Origin: Pirellulaceae bacterium
Lineage (GTDB): Bacteria > Planctomycetota > Planctomycetia > Pirellulales > Pirellulaceae
Reading direction: 5' to 3'
Length of the DNA: 64,000 bases
Assembly (NCBI GenBank): GCA_018402565.1
Contig: JAGYIQ010000002.1
Location: forward strand, 930,001 to 994,000
Of the stretch, positions 42,514-50,605 are shown piece by piece. Below the pieces are notes generated by a model. It saw only the letters and a list, made by a program, of their open reading frames with translations. It did no database searches and was not told the DNA's origin. Numbering within the stretch: position 1 is the stretch's first letter; each line of letters starts with the position of its first letter. Made by a program: the position numbers and the translations under genes.

Positions 42514-43344
42514 ATGAGCGATCCCGATCCGATCGAAGCCCACAACCGCCAGGCCTGGAATCGGCTCGTGGATCAGCAGTCTTGGCTGACTTCCGCCGCG
42601 GCGGACGAGCGGTTTGCCGATCCGCTGCGTTCGGTCGATGGGCTGGGGTGGTTGGGCACATCCATCGCCGGCCAACGCGTGCTGTGCTTGGCGGCGGGTG
42701 GCGGTCGCCAGGGCCCGCTCTATGCCGCGGCCGGTGGCCATGTGACGGTCTTGGACATCAGCGACGCCATGCTGGAACTCGATCGCGCCGTGGCCCAGCA
42801 ACGTCGGCTCTCGCTCCGCTTGGTACAGGGCTCGATGAGCGATCTGTCGATGTTTCAGCCGCAAGAATTTGACTTGGTAATCCAGCCCGTCAGCACTTGC
42901 TATGTCCGCGATATCCTCAACGTGTTCCAACAGGTCGCCCGCGTGCTGCGACCACAGGGACTGTACATCAGCCAACACAAATCCCCGGTCAGTTTGCAGG
43001 CCGCCCTGACCTGGAACGCTCAAGCTACCGGCGACCACACGGATCGACCCGGCGGCTACTTGATTCAGCAGGACTACTACAGCCCGCAGAGCGTCGCTCC
43101 GGTCGCTCGGCCCACGCACCTCCGCGAACCGGGCACCCAAGAATTCATCCATCGCTGGGAGGAGATCCTGGGTGGCATGTGCCGCGCCGGCATGGTGATC
43201 GAGGACCTGGTCGAACCGTTCCACGCCGATTTGGCGGCCGAACCCAGCAGCCTCGCGCATCGCTGTGCCTACATCGCGCCCTACGTCCGCATCAAGGCTC
43301 GCCGCAGCGGCCGCACCGAATCCCTGTTCCTGACCAGCCGCTGA
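42514..43344 (+). CDS. Class I SAM-dependent methyltransferase
   Basis: 276-aa enzyme of methyltransferase type 11/25. Motif I is VLCLAAGGGRQGPLYAAAGG, strand 2 acidic end VTVLDISDAML, and motif II region DLVIQPVSTCYV, then PQGLYISQHK. The substrate is not evident. The ATG at 42514 starts 27 bases after the preceding terminator, so the promoter would have to overlap that terminator, or expression depends on read-through. Convergent with the aldo/keto reductase gene. Confidence 0.85.
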   Translation: MSDPDPIEAHNRQAWNRLVDQQSWLTSAAADERFADPLRSVDGLGWLGTSIAGQRVLCLAAGGGRQGPLYAAAGGHVTVLDISDAMLELDRAVAQQRRLSLRLVQGSMSDLSMFQPQEFDLVIQPVSTCYVRDILNVFQQVARVLRPQGLYISQHKSPVSLQAALTWNAQATGDHTDRPGGYLIQQDYYSPQSVAPVARPTHLREPGTQEFIHRWEEILGGMCRAGMVIEDLVEPFHADLAAEPSSLAHRCAYIAPYVRIKARRSGRTESLFLTSR

Positions 43345-43393
43345 TGACAATTGGGGGCTGGAACACGGTCCGCTCTCGACACACGCGCCCGTC

Positions 43394-44353
43394 TCAACAC
43401 TCGCCGTCCCACAAGGTCTCCGGCGTGTATTGATGTTCCGGATAAGTCCAAAACTGCCCCGAGAAATAGCGACGATGTCGCTCCAACCCAGCGATCCTCT
43501 GCAAATCTTCCGCTGACAACTCGACGGCCGTGGCGGCCAAGTTTTCCGCCAAGCGTTCCGGGCGCACGGACTTGGGGATCACAGACACGCCCCGCGATAG
43601 CCCCCATTGCAACAAGACCTGAGCCGGGGTGGCCCCCACGCGTTGGGCAATCTCCAGAATCGTCGGGTCCGCCAACAACACCGGTTCATCGGCCGGCTTC
43701 AAGTGCTCGGGACGCCCAGCCGACCCCAGCGGCGCGTAGCCCGTCAGATGCACGCCCTGAAGGCGACAATAGTCCAGCATCGGTTGCTGTTGCAGGTAGG
43801 GATGCAACTCCAGTTGGTTGACTTCGGGCAGCCGTCCGCCTTCGTCGGCCAAATGCTGTAATTTTTGAGTTGTAAAATTAGCCACGCCGATATGCCGCAC
43901 CAAGCCCATGTGCTGGGCCTCTTGCAGCTTCTGCCAAGTCGCGACCAATGGGACCTGGGACAAAGGGACCGTGTCCTCGGTCTTCTCGGGATAGAGCACC
44001 CCATGCCGAAATGCGACCGGCCAGTGGATCAGGTACAGGTCGAGATAATCCAACTGCAGGTCCTGCAGGGTCCGTTGCAAGGTGGGCAGCACGTGGTCCG
44101 GGTGATGCGAGTCGTTCCACAGTTTTGACGTAATCCAAAGCGCCTCGCGACGGACATCCCCAGCGGCAAACAGCTCTGCCAAAGCCGCACCGATCTCGGC
44201 CTCGTTACCGTAAATCTTGGCGCAGTCCAGGTGGCGATACCCCAATCGCACGGCCGCTTGAACCGCTCGGCCCACTTCGCCCGGATCGGCCTTCCAAGTG
44301 CCCAAGCCCAAGGCCGGCATTTCATCGCCATTGGCAAATCGTAAAGTCTGCAT
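43394..44353 (-). CDS. Aldo/keto reductase
   Basis: 319-aa NADPH-dependent carbonyl reductase of the AKR fold. The catalytic tetrad is visible as Asp in GYRHLDCAKIYGNE, Tyr in the same motif, Lys in ITSKLWN and His in LIHWP. The NADP phosphate-binding end is SVIPKSVRPERLAENL. The family N-terminus FANGDEMPALGLGTW supports the ATG at 44353. Similar enzymes reduce aldehydes and sugars; the physiological substrate is unknown. Confidence 0.93.
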   Translation of the reverse strand: MQTLRFANGDEMPALGLGTWKADPGEVGRAVQAAVRLGYRHLDCAKIYGNEAEIGAALAELFAAGDVRREALWITSKLWNDSHHPDHVLPTLQRTLQDLQLDYLDLYLIHWPVAFRHGVLYPEKTEDTVPLSQVPLVATWQKLQEAQHMGLVRHIGVANFTTQKLQHLADEGGRLPEVNQLELHPYLQQQPMLDYCRLQGVHLTGYAPLGSAGRPEHLKPADEPVLLADPTILEIAQRVGATPAQVLLQWGLSRGVSVIPKSVRPERLAENLAATAVELSAEDLQRIAGLERHRRYFSGQFWTYPEHQYTPETLWDGEC

Positions 44354-44493
44354 CGTGTTTTTTCTCACAAATCAGGTGTCTCAAGCCAGCCCCTTCGATC
44401 CGCGGTCACCGCGTCCTTCGTCCTTACGATAGCGACTGCCGACCACATGCGAAACCGCTCGGAGTTCGGCCCAAGAGTCAATGGCGCGAAGCA

Positions 44494-45435
44494 CTAGCCT
44501 GACGCGTAGTGATGCAGGGCAAGCGCCGCCGTGACAGCCACATTCAACGAATCCACGGCCGGGTGCATGGGGATGCCGACGACGTCATCCATCATTTCCA
44601 ACGTCACATCGTCCAAGCCCGCAAACTCATTGCCCAGCACCAAGGCCTGGCGAGGGTACCGCGGAGCCCGGTGCAGCGGGCACATCCGCGGGTGATGCTC
44701 GATCCCGATCAAGCGAAAGCCTGCCTCCCGCAGTCGCAGCAGGTCCCGCCGCCAATCTGGGCTGTGCCAACAGGGGAACGACAAGGCATGCCCCATGGAG
44801 ACCCGGATCACACGCCTCGACAGCGGGTCCGCAGATTGCGCCGCCAGTACCGCGCCGGTGGCACCGAGCCCCCGAGCCGAACGGAGGATCGAGCCCAAAT
44901 TCTCGGCCAAACTCATCGCTGGCAGGATCAACAGCGTCTCCGTCGCGGCCTCAGTAAACGCACCAGCCTGCCTGGTGGGCGAACCCGCGGTGCCCGAATC
45001 AGCCTCGGTTGGCGATTCGATGCCAAACGTCGCGTGGGTCCGGCGGTCGTCGAACCATCGCGCAAATTCGGTGGTCCACACTGACGGGGTCTGGCGGCGT
45101 CCCGCGCCCAAGATCCCGGAGTGAAAGTCAAAGCCGACGACTTCCGGCATGCGATCGTCGGGCAGAAGATACACGGGCAACGGCCCAGGCAAGTCACGCA
45201 CAGATACGGCCGCGGCACAGACCGTCTCCACCCAGCGTTGTTTGCTTTCGGTCACCAGTAACGCGACCGGTTCGTAGGGACTGGCCAGCAGCCGCTCCAC
45301 GACCAAACGGCCTTCCGCAATGAACCATTCGTCCGGGGCCGCGCCGACGGACTTACGCAGCGGCAAGGCCAGGAAAGGCTTCAAACGCGGGTCGGCCGGA
45401 TCGCCCACCCGCTCGAGGTGCAACTGGCCCAACAC
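44494..45435 (-). CDS. SpoU/TrmH family RNA 2'-O-methyltransferase
   Basis: 313-aa enzyme with a trefoil-knot SPOUT domain at the C-terminus. Motif 1 is AENLGSILRSARGLGA, motif 2 ALVLGNEFAGL, motif 3 IPMHPAVDSLNVAVTAAL. The N-terminal substrate-binding domain (EWFIAEGRLVVERLLASP) is also typical. A low-complexity stretch (about 140-160) separates the domains. The target rRNA or tRNA site is not predictable. It starts 4 bp after msrA and is co-transcribed with it. The TAG stop lies in a CACTAG context resembling the end of a P2 fragment. Confidence 0.92.
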   Translation of the reverse strand: MLGQLHLERVGDPADPRLKPFLALPLRKSVGAAPDEWFIAEGRLVVERLLASPYEPVALLVTESKQRWVETVCAAAVSVRDLPGPLPVYLLPDDRMPEVVGFDFHSGILGAGRRQTPSVWTTEFARWFDDRRTHATFGIESPTEADSGTAGSPTRQAGAFTEAATETLLILPAMSLAENLGSILRSARGLGATGAVLAAQSADPLSRRVIRVSMGHALSFPCWHSPDWRRDLLRLREAGFRLIGIEHHPRMCPLHRAPRYPRQALVLGNEFAGLDDVTLEMMDDVVGIPMHPAVDSLNVAVTAALALHHYASG

Positions 45436-45439
45436 TCGT

Positions 45440-46306
45440 CTACTTGATCTTGTCCTTGTCGGTATCGATCACGTCCTTGAACGCCTTGCGGAAATTCTGC
45501 AGCTTGTAGGTGATCATTTTGCAGTACGGATTCTTGCTCTTATTGCGATTGTAATAATCCTGGTGGTAATCGGGAGCCGCATAGAATTCGCTGGCCTCGG
45601 TGATCTCCGTCACGATCGGCGAGTTGAACGCGCGGGCCTCGGTCAACCGATCCTTGTACTTGACCGCCAACAGCTTCTGTTCTTCGCTGTGGTAAAAGAC
45701 GGCGCTGCGATACATCGGGCCGACATCGTTGCCCTGACGATTGAGCGTGGTGGGGTCGTGGGAACTCCAGAAAATCTCCAGCAGCTTCTCGTAGGACACG
45801 ACGGCGGGATCGAACTTCAGTTGCAGGACCTCGGCATGGCCAGTCAGACCCGTGCAAACCTGCTCGTAGGTGGGGTTGGCCACATGCCCGCCCATGAAGC
45901 CGCTGGTGACACCCTCGACGCCCTTGACCCGTTGAAACACGGCCTCGGTGCACCAGTAACACCCGTTGCCAAACGTGGCCGTCTCCAGCACTTTTTCCAC
46001 CTTGTTTTCCGCATCTTGAGTCTGAGTTGTATCTTGCGCGGTCTGTTGGCTCGCACGAGCTCCCCTGCGCGCCGGCCGGGAATCCGTCTTCTCCTGCTCG
46101 GCCGCTGCACCCCACACCCCGCCGTCCACTGGAGCCCCGCCATCTACCTGAACCAGCGTCCCGCTCGCTGCCCAACTGCGGGCCTCCATCAAACTGCCGT
46201 CAATCGAAGTGGCGGCAATCAAGCCGGCGGCAATCAAGCCCAACCACATGCTCATGGGCAACCAGCCCGCCATGGGAAACAACCCTGTTGCGCAACATCG
46301 ACTCAT
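45440..46306 (-). CDS. msrA: Peptide-methionine (S)-S-oxide reductase, exported
   Basis: 288-aa MsrA. The catalytic Cys116 is in GNGCYWCTEAVF, followed by GVTSGFMGGHVANPTYEQVC and the family end. The usual enzyme is about 170-210 aa; here about 105 extra N-terminal residues begin with a hydrophobic segment (MAGWLPMSMWLGLIAAGLIA) and a Gln/Thr/Ala-rich linker, implying a signal or anchor and activity outside the cytoplasm. GAGGAGAATC precedes the ATG, an excellent ribosome site. The first gene of an operon with the SpoU methyltransferase. Confidence 0.94.
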   Translation of the reverse strand: MSRCCATGLFPMAGWLPMSMWLGLIAAGLIAATSIDGSLMEARSWAASGTLVQVDGGAPVDGGVWGAAAEQEKTDSRPARRGARASQQTAQDTTQTQDAENKVEKVLETATFGNGCYWCTEAVFQRVKGVEGVTSGFMGGHVANPTYEQVCTGLTGHAEVLQLKFDPAVVSYEKLLEIFWSSHDPTTLNRQGNDVGPMYRSAVFYHSEEQKLLAVKYKDRLTEARAFNSPIVTEITEASEFYAAPDYHQDYYNRNKSKNPYCKMITYKLQNFRKAFKDVIDTDKDKIK

Positions 46307-46330
46307 GATGGATTCTCCTCGTTGGAATCT

Positions 46331-46376
46331 GCCTCAGACTAATTTGCCTCAGACCAATTTGCCTCAGACCAAATGC
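46331..46376. repeat. 15-bp tandem repeat upstream of msrA
   Basis: AATTTGCCTCAGACC-type units repeat three times, about 25 bases from the msrA start, in the region expected to hold its promoter. Confidence 0.85.
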
Positions 46377-46509
46377 CCAAACTAAATGTCCTGTACAGGA
46401 CTCTTGGCCGATAGCGAACGGCCGAACGCCTCGCCCCCTCATCCCGTCGGCCAAATCGCGGAACTCCTCCATTATTCGCTGTTGAGCAGCAGAAGTCGAG
46501 CCCCGCGGT

Positions 46510-47412
46510 TCAGCCGGAACTGGCGGACGGTTCGGGGATGGGCGAGCCGAACCCGCCCGCTGTGGACCGAAAAAACCCTTGGGCACTAAACACGGGGGCC
46601 GGAATTTCACCGGCCGGCACTGGCCCTTCACGCCAAGCCGGCTCCGACCCGAGCGAGATGCGAAAGACGGGCAGACCTTGCTTCTGCAGCAAGTGCAAGT
46701 AGCCCACGATGTCGCTGGTCGGCGGATCGGCCAACGTCAGGCTGGCGTAAACCACCCGCTGCAAGTGGTTTTGCCGCAACAGATCGGGGCCGGGCAGCAG
46801 CGAGTCGTCCAAGTAATAGCGGTTGTCGAAGTCTTTTGGCTTGCCCGGCCGCGTCCCCAGTCGTCCGCTGTCGCAGATCCATACCGGCGGCAGGCCCTTG
46901 TGCCATCGCTGCCGAGCCTGAGCGACCAGCGGGGCGAACCGCAACAACCCGGCCAACGCGACTTCGGACCTGAGCAGGCCGGCGGGGTGGGGCCAGTTAT
47001 CGAAGGTGCAGACCGTCTGGCAGAGTTGCTGGGTGGAGAGCCAGGCCCCCAACGCGATGCTGGTAAGCGGCGGGGCGTCCAGGATCAGCCAGGTCTGGGC
47101 ATCCAGCCAAGCGGGGGCGGGGGGCTCCGATCGCAGCCAGTCGGGAATCCAATCCTCCGCCGCCACGCCCACTTTTTCCTCGGGGATCTGATCGAGAGCC
47201 GCGAACAGGGTCGGACAGTGGTAGGCTTCCCAGAGCGAATCCGCCACGGGGGACCAGGCATCGAACAGACGCTCGGCGGTCCGGTACTCACGCCACTTGA
47301 GGCTCCCGGCGGCATCCGTGTCGTTGGGGTCACCCACGGACAACGCGACGCGGCCGCCAAACCACAGCGGGAGGCGCCATTGAGCGATCCACTTCAGCAG
47401 GCTCTCGAGCAT
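46510..47412 (-). CDS. Hypothetical protein
   Basis: 300-aa protein that I do not recognise. It is Trp- and Leu-rich (LLKWIAQWRLPLWFGGRVAL, YRTAERLFDAWSPVADSLWE) with no clear signal peptide, membrane segment or catalytic motif. A region DNRYYLDDSLLPGPDLLRQN and VVYASLTLADPPTSDIVGYL suggests an alpha/beta fold. Composition and codon use look like a real planctomycete gene. The C-terminal 25 residues are Ser/Pro/Gly-rich and probably disordered. Confidence 0.6.
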   Translation of the reverse strand: MLESLLKWIAQWRLPLWFGGRVALSVGDPNDTDAAGSLKWREYRTAERLFDAWSPVADSLWEAYHCPTLFAALDQIPEEKVGVAAEDWIPDWLRSEPPAPAWLDAQTWLILDAPPLTSIALGAWLSTQQLCQTVCTFDNWPHPAGLLRSEVALAGLLRFAPLVAQARQRWHKGLPPVWICDSGRLGTRPGKPKDFDNRYYLDDSLLPGPDLLRQNHLQRVVYASLTLADPPTSDIVGYLHLLQKQGLPVFRISLGSEPAWREGPVPAGEIPAPVFSAQGFFRSTAGGFGSPIPEPSASSG

Positions 47413-47420
47413 CCGTCACC

Positions 47421-47459
47421 CTCTCTCTGCCGCTCTGCCGCTCTGCCGCTCTGCCGCTG
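47421..47459. repeat. 8-bp tandem repeat
   Basis: CTCTGCCG repeats four to five times just upstream of the hypothetical gene. Confidence 0.85.
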
Positions 47460-47651
47460 GCCGTACAGCTTTTGTCATCCCCGCGATTTAGGATACGGCA
47501 AAAACGGAACGCTGGCAAGAATTCTCGCCCCACCCAACCGAGCGGTAGCGATGCTCCGCGGCTTGCCAACAGGCTCGTCAAACGCTACTGTCACAGGGCG
47601 AAACGGGGCGGCGTGGCATCGTTCAACTGACTTGGATTCGGGAGGCCCCTC

Positions 47652-48917
47652 GTGGCAACAAAGCGCGGAGAGATCGACAAAAACTCATTGGTGGGCGGCG
47701 ACAACATCGGCCAAGTCCTGGCCCGAGCCCTGGAGGCTGGCGAAGGTCTCCTGCGGCTGACGCCGACGTGGGTCCCGCGCAGCTTCCTGCACCCCGGCAA
47801 GCGAATCAAACTGCACCCCAGCGATTATTACTCGTACGGCGCCGAACGTGGCGGCATCGATGAACGCTGGTTCGGCAGCACCACGGACGCCGCCAATGAC
47901 GGCCGCGTCTGGCACGAAGGGCAGAGCTTCTGCTTGTTCGAGGGCCAGCAGTTCCTGCTCAAGGAGGCCATCGCGGAGGCCGGCGATCGCTTGATCGGAC
48001 CGGCGATGTTCGGCAAGTACCACCGTTGGCCCGTCTATTCCAAGTTTTTCGACAACATGGGGCCCATCCCACACCACATGCACCAATCCTTCGCCGACGC
48101 GAAACTGGTGGGCCAAGAGGGCAAGCCGGAGAGCTACTACTTCCCGCCCCAGTACAACAATTGCGACAACAACTTCCCCTACACCTTCATGGGACTGGAG
48201 CCCGGCACGACCAAGGAGCAAGTCCGCCGCTGCCTGGAGAACTGGCATCGCGGCGACAATGGCATCCTCGACCTGTCCAAGGCCTACCGCCTGCAACGCG
48301 GCACGGGATGGCTGATCCCCCCCGGTGTGTTGCACGCCCCAGGCTCGCTCTGCACCTACGAGCCCCAGTGGGGCAGTGATGTGTTCGGCATGTACCAGAG
48401 CTTGGTCGAAGGTCGCGAGGTCCCCTGGAGCCTGCTGGTCAAGGACATGCCAGCCGACAAGCACCAGGACCTGGACTTTATCGTCGAGCAGCTGGATTGG
48501 GAGAAAAACGTCGATCCCAACTTCAAGGCCAACAACTTCCTGGAACCGCTGTTGGCCGATTCCGGCGAGGGCTGGGAGGATCGCTGGATCGTCTACGGCC
48601 GAGTCGACGGCGCCCAGCTGTTCAGTGCCAAGGAACTGACGATCCAGCCAGGCGGCACCTGCCGGCTGCAGGATCCGGGCGCGAGTGGCTGGTTGACCGT
48701 TCAAGGCAAGGGCACCATGGGACGGCTCAACTTGCAGACCCCGGCCATGATCCGGTTCGGGGCGCTGACCGAAGACGAGGTCTTTATCTCTTACGATGCC
48801 GCTCGGGCGGGTGTGGAGATTCGCAACACCGGCAGCGAGCCCTTGGTCGGTCTGCGGTACTTCGGCCCCGACACCTTCGCGACGGTGCCCAATGTCGGCG
48901 ACGCCGCCCGCGGGTAA
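47652..48917 (+). CDS. Cupin protein related to class I mannose-6-phosphate isomerase
   Basis: 421-aa bicupin. Metal-ligand type motifs are GPIPHHMHQSFADAKLVGQE and GWLIPPGVLHAPGSLCTYEP, a pattern seen in class I phosphomannose isomerase-like cupins; a second cupin repeat is at about 330-405 (LTIQPGGTCRLQDPGASGWL). It may isomerise a sugar phosphate, but the classical PMI signature is not complete and the substrate is open. The GTG start at 47652 follows GGGAGGCC. No sugar-metabolism genes are adjacent; an ECF sigma gene follows. Confidence 0.8.
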   Translation: MATKRGEIDKNSLVGGDNIGQVLARALEAGEGLLRLTPTWVPRSFLHPGKRIKLHPSDYYSYGAERGGIDERWFGSTTDAANDGRVWHEGQSFCLFEGQQFLLKEAIAEAGDRLIGPAMFGKYHRWPVYSKFFDNMGPIPHHMHQSFADAKLVGQEGKPESYYFPPQYNNCDNNFPYTFMGLEPGTTKEQVRRCLENWHRGDNGILDLSKAYRLQRGTGWLIPPGVLHAPGSLCTYEPQWGSDVFGMYQSLVEGREVPWSLLVKDMPADKHQDLDFIVEQLDWEKNVDPNFKANNFLEPLLADSGEGWEDRWIVYGRVDGAQLFSAKELTIQPGGTCRLQDPGASGWLTVQGKGTMGRLNLQTPAMIRFGALTEDEVFISYDAARAGVEIRNTGSEPLVGLRYFGPDTFATVPNVGDAARG

Positions 48918-49084
48918 CCAATCGCCGGCTGGGGAACCCAGGCGGGTTGTGCGGTTGCTGCGGCAATCGGGCGGGGGGGCCGTTGAGTAGGGGCCCCGCT
49001 TTTCCGTCGCAACCACTCGCGGGACGCTGCGGTTTCAACCATAATGGGCGTCGCGGGGCCAAAAGTCGAAAACGGTTGTTTCTT

Positions 49085-49732
49085 ATGGTGAATCGCGCGC
49101 AGACGAACAGCGGCATCTGGCCGGACCAAGAGCCGACCAAGGTGCTCTTGGCCAAGGCGGGCGACGGCGACGAATCGGCCGTCAATCAATTGCTGGATCG
49201 CCACCGCGACGCCGTCCGGAAACTGATTCGCATGCGATTGGACCAACGGATCCAGCGGCGAGTCGATGTCAGCGACGTGCTGCAGGACGTGTTGATCGAA
49301 GCCAATCGTCGCCTGCAGGAGTACATCAAGAACCCCGGCATGAGCTTCCACCTGTGGCTGCGGCAGATCGCCAAAGACCGCATGATCGATGCCTTCCGCC
49401 GGCATCGTGGGTCGGCGAAACGCAGCGTGGACAGGGAACAGTCGCTGACCGCGCCCCGGGGCAGCGAACATTCCAGCATCATGTTGGCCCAGCAGCTGCA
49501 GGACCACGAAATGACGCCGGCCACCGCGGCCGCCCAGAAAGAATTGGCCAAAAAAGTTGAAGAGGCCATCGGGCGATTGGGCGAGGCCGATTACGAGATC
49601 ATCGTCATGCGGCACTACGAACAGTTGTCCAACCGCGAGGTGGCCGAGGCCTTGAACCTGACCGAGCCGGCCGCCAGCATGCGGTACCTGCGAGCCATCA
49701 AACGGCTCCGCGGGGTCCTCGAGGACGAGTAG
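49085..49732 (+). CDS. ECF-type RNA polymerase sigma factor
   Basis: 215-aa sigma-70 family protein. Region 2 is at about 30-100 (VSDVLQDVLIEANRRLQEYI, SFHLWLRQIAKDRMIDAFRR) and region 4 at about 150-210 (LGEADYEIIVMRHYEQLSNR, then VAEALNLTEPAASMRYLRAI). A linker of about 45 residues lies between. The pattern RQIAKDRMIDAFRRHRGSAK is frequent in planctomycete ECFs. No anti-sigma gene is adjacent. The ATG at 49085 is used because the open frame upstream runs antisense-like through the previous gene's tail. Confidence 0.92.
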   Translation: MVNRAQTNSGIWPDQEPTKVLLAKAGDGDESAVNQLLDRHRDAVRKLIRMRLDQRIQRRVDVSDVLQDVLIEANRRLQEYIKNPGMSFHLWLRQIAKDRMIDAFRRHRGSAKRSVDREQSLTAPRGSEHSSIMLAQQLQDHEMTPATAAAQKELAKKVEEAIGRLGEADYEIIVMRHYEQLSNREVAEALNLTEPAASMRYLRAIKRLRGVLEDE

Positions 49733-49895
49733 CCGCAGAAAAAGCGGCAATGGCCCTTGAAACTCCCGCCGCCAGCAGGTAAGATCTGCCCCTCCAGACG
49801 CGGAACGACCGCCCTGGAGCACCCAGAACCATTTTCCTGGTCAGATTCCCGCGGGCATTAGCTGCCCTAGGTTATTTTTGATACCGAGTTGAGCC

Positions 49896-50081
49896 ATGGC
49901 CGTACCCAAACGAAAACACTCAAACGCCCGCACCGGTAGCCGACGTAGCCACCATCGCATCCCGGCGATCCAGCTGACTTATTGCCCGAATTGCAGCACA
50001 CGCGTGCCGACCCACAGCGTCTGCCCGTCTTGCGGCTTCTACATGGGCCGCGTGGTCAACCCGGTCCAAGAGAAGAAGTAG
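49896..50081 (+). CDS. rpmF: 50S ribosomal protein L32
   Basis: 61-aa ribosomal protein of the large subunit. It begins MAVPKRKHSNARTGSRRSHH and carries a zinc-ribbon with Cys30/Cys33 and Cys43/Cys46 (CPNC, CPSC), that is, the zinc-binding (C+) form. Length and motif order are standard. plsX and fabH, common partners elsewhere, are not present here. Confidence 0.97.
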   Translation: MAVPKRKHSNARTGSRRSHHRIPAIQLTYCPNCSTRVPTHSVCPSCGFYMGRVVNPVQEKK

Positions 50082-50133
50082 TCTCCGAGCGGCGGAATGC
50101 CCGCCCGCTAGACAGGCGATTGCTCGGCTTGCC

Positions 50134-50250
50134 CAGGTCCCCTCGGTCACAGGTCCCCTCGGTCACAGGTCCCCTCGGTTACAGGTCCCCTCGGTTACAG
50201 GCCCCGGTGACAAGCTCCTTCGGTCACAAGTTCCCTCGGTGACAAGTCCC
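50134..50250. repeat. 16-bp tandem array
   Basis: AGGTCCCCTCGGTCAC and variants repeat about six to seven times. Confidence 0.9.
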
Positions 50251-50290
50251 TCTCGGTCAATCGCGGTTTTCTCGCTGTAAAGACTCCGAA

Positions 50291-50327
50291 TACCCCCAGG
50301 ATCTATCCGTGGGGGTTATTTTTTTGG
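50291..50327 (+). terminator. Rho-independent terminator downstream of rpmF
   Basis: ACCCCC and GGGGGT flank AGGATCTATCCGT, followed by TATTTTTTTGG. The stem of six G-C-rich pairs plus inner pairs (GGAT/ATCC) and the T-run fit an intrinsic terminator. Confidence 0.85.
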
Positions 50328-50365
50328 TATCCCCCCTCATCGGGGAATCAGCGGGTGGGCCGAGA

Positions 50366-50450
50366 TGTGGTCCGCGGCGTGGCCCGCGGTATGGTCCGCG
50401 GTGTGGTCCGCGGCGTGGCCTGCGATGTGGCCCGCGGTGTGGTCCGCGGG
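50366..50450. repeat. 12-bp tandem array
   Basis: GTGGTCCGCGGC and variants repeat about seven times, about 155 bases upstream of rpsA. Confidence 0.88.
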
Positions 50451-50605
50451 AAGAAAATGAATGTGGAGCTTTCTTTTACAAAACAGTCCTACAAAACCGC
50501 CGCCCAAACCGTTAGACTGGGAGACAGCCGGCCAGGCCCCATGGTGCAGCCGGCATCCATCACCCGCCCCCAGCGGACCTCAGTAACTCTCGGAACCCTG
50601 ACCCG

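Larger units (their letters stand above)
50082..50605. other. Gap between rpmF and rpsA with two tandem arrays and a terminator
   Basis: There is no gene. It holds a 16-bp array (about 50134-50250), a terminator (50291-50327) and a 12-bp array (about 50366-50450). The rpsA leader occupies the last about 150 bases. Confidence 0.8.

Noticed and set aside
48497..49084. Long N-terminal extension of the ECF sigma factor
   Set aside because: It overlaps the cupin gene in another frame and the usual ECF length begins at the ATG at 49085.
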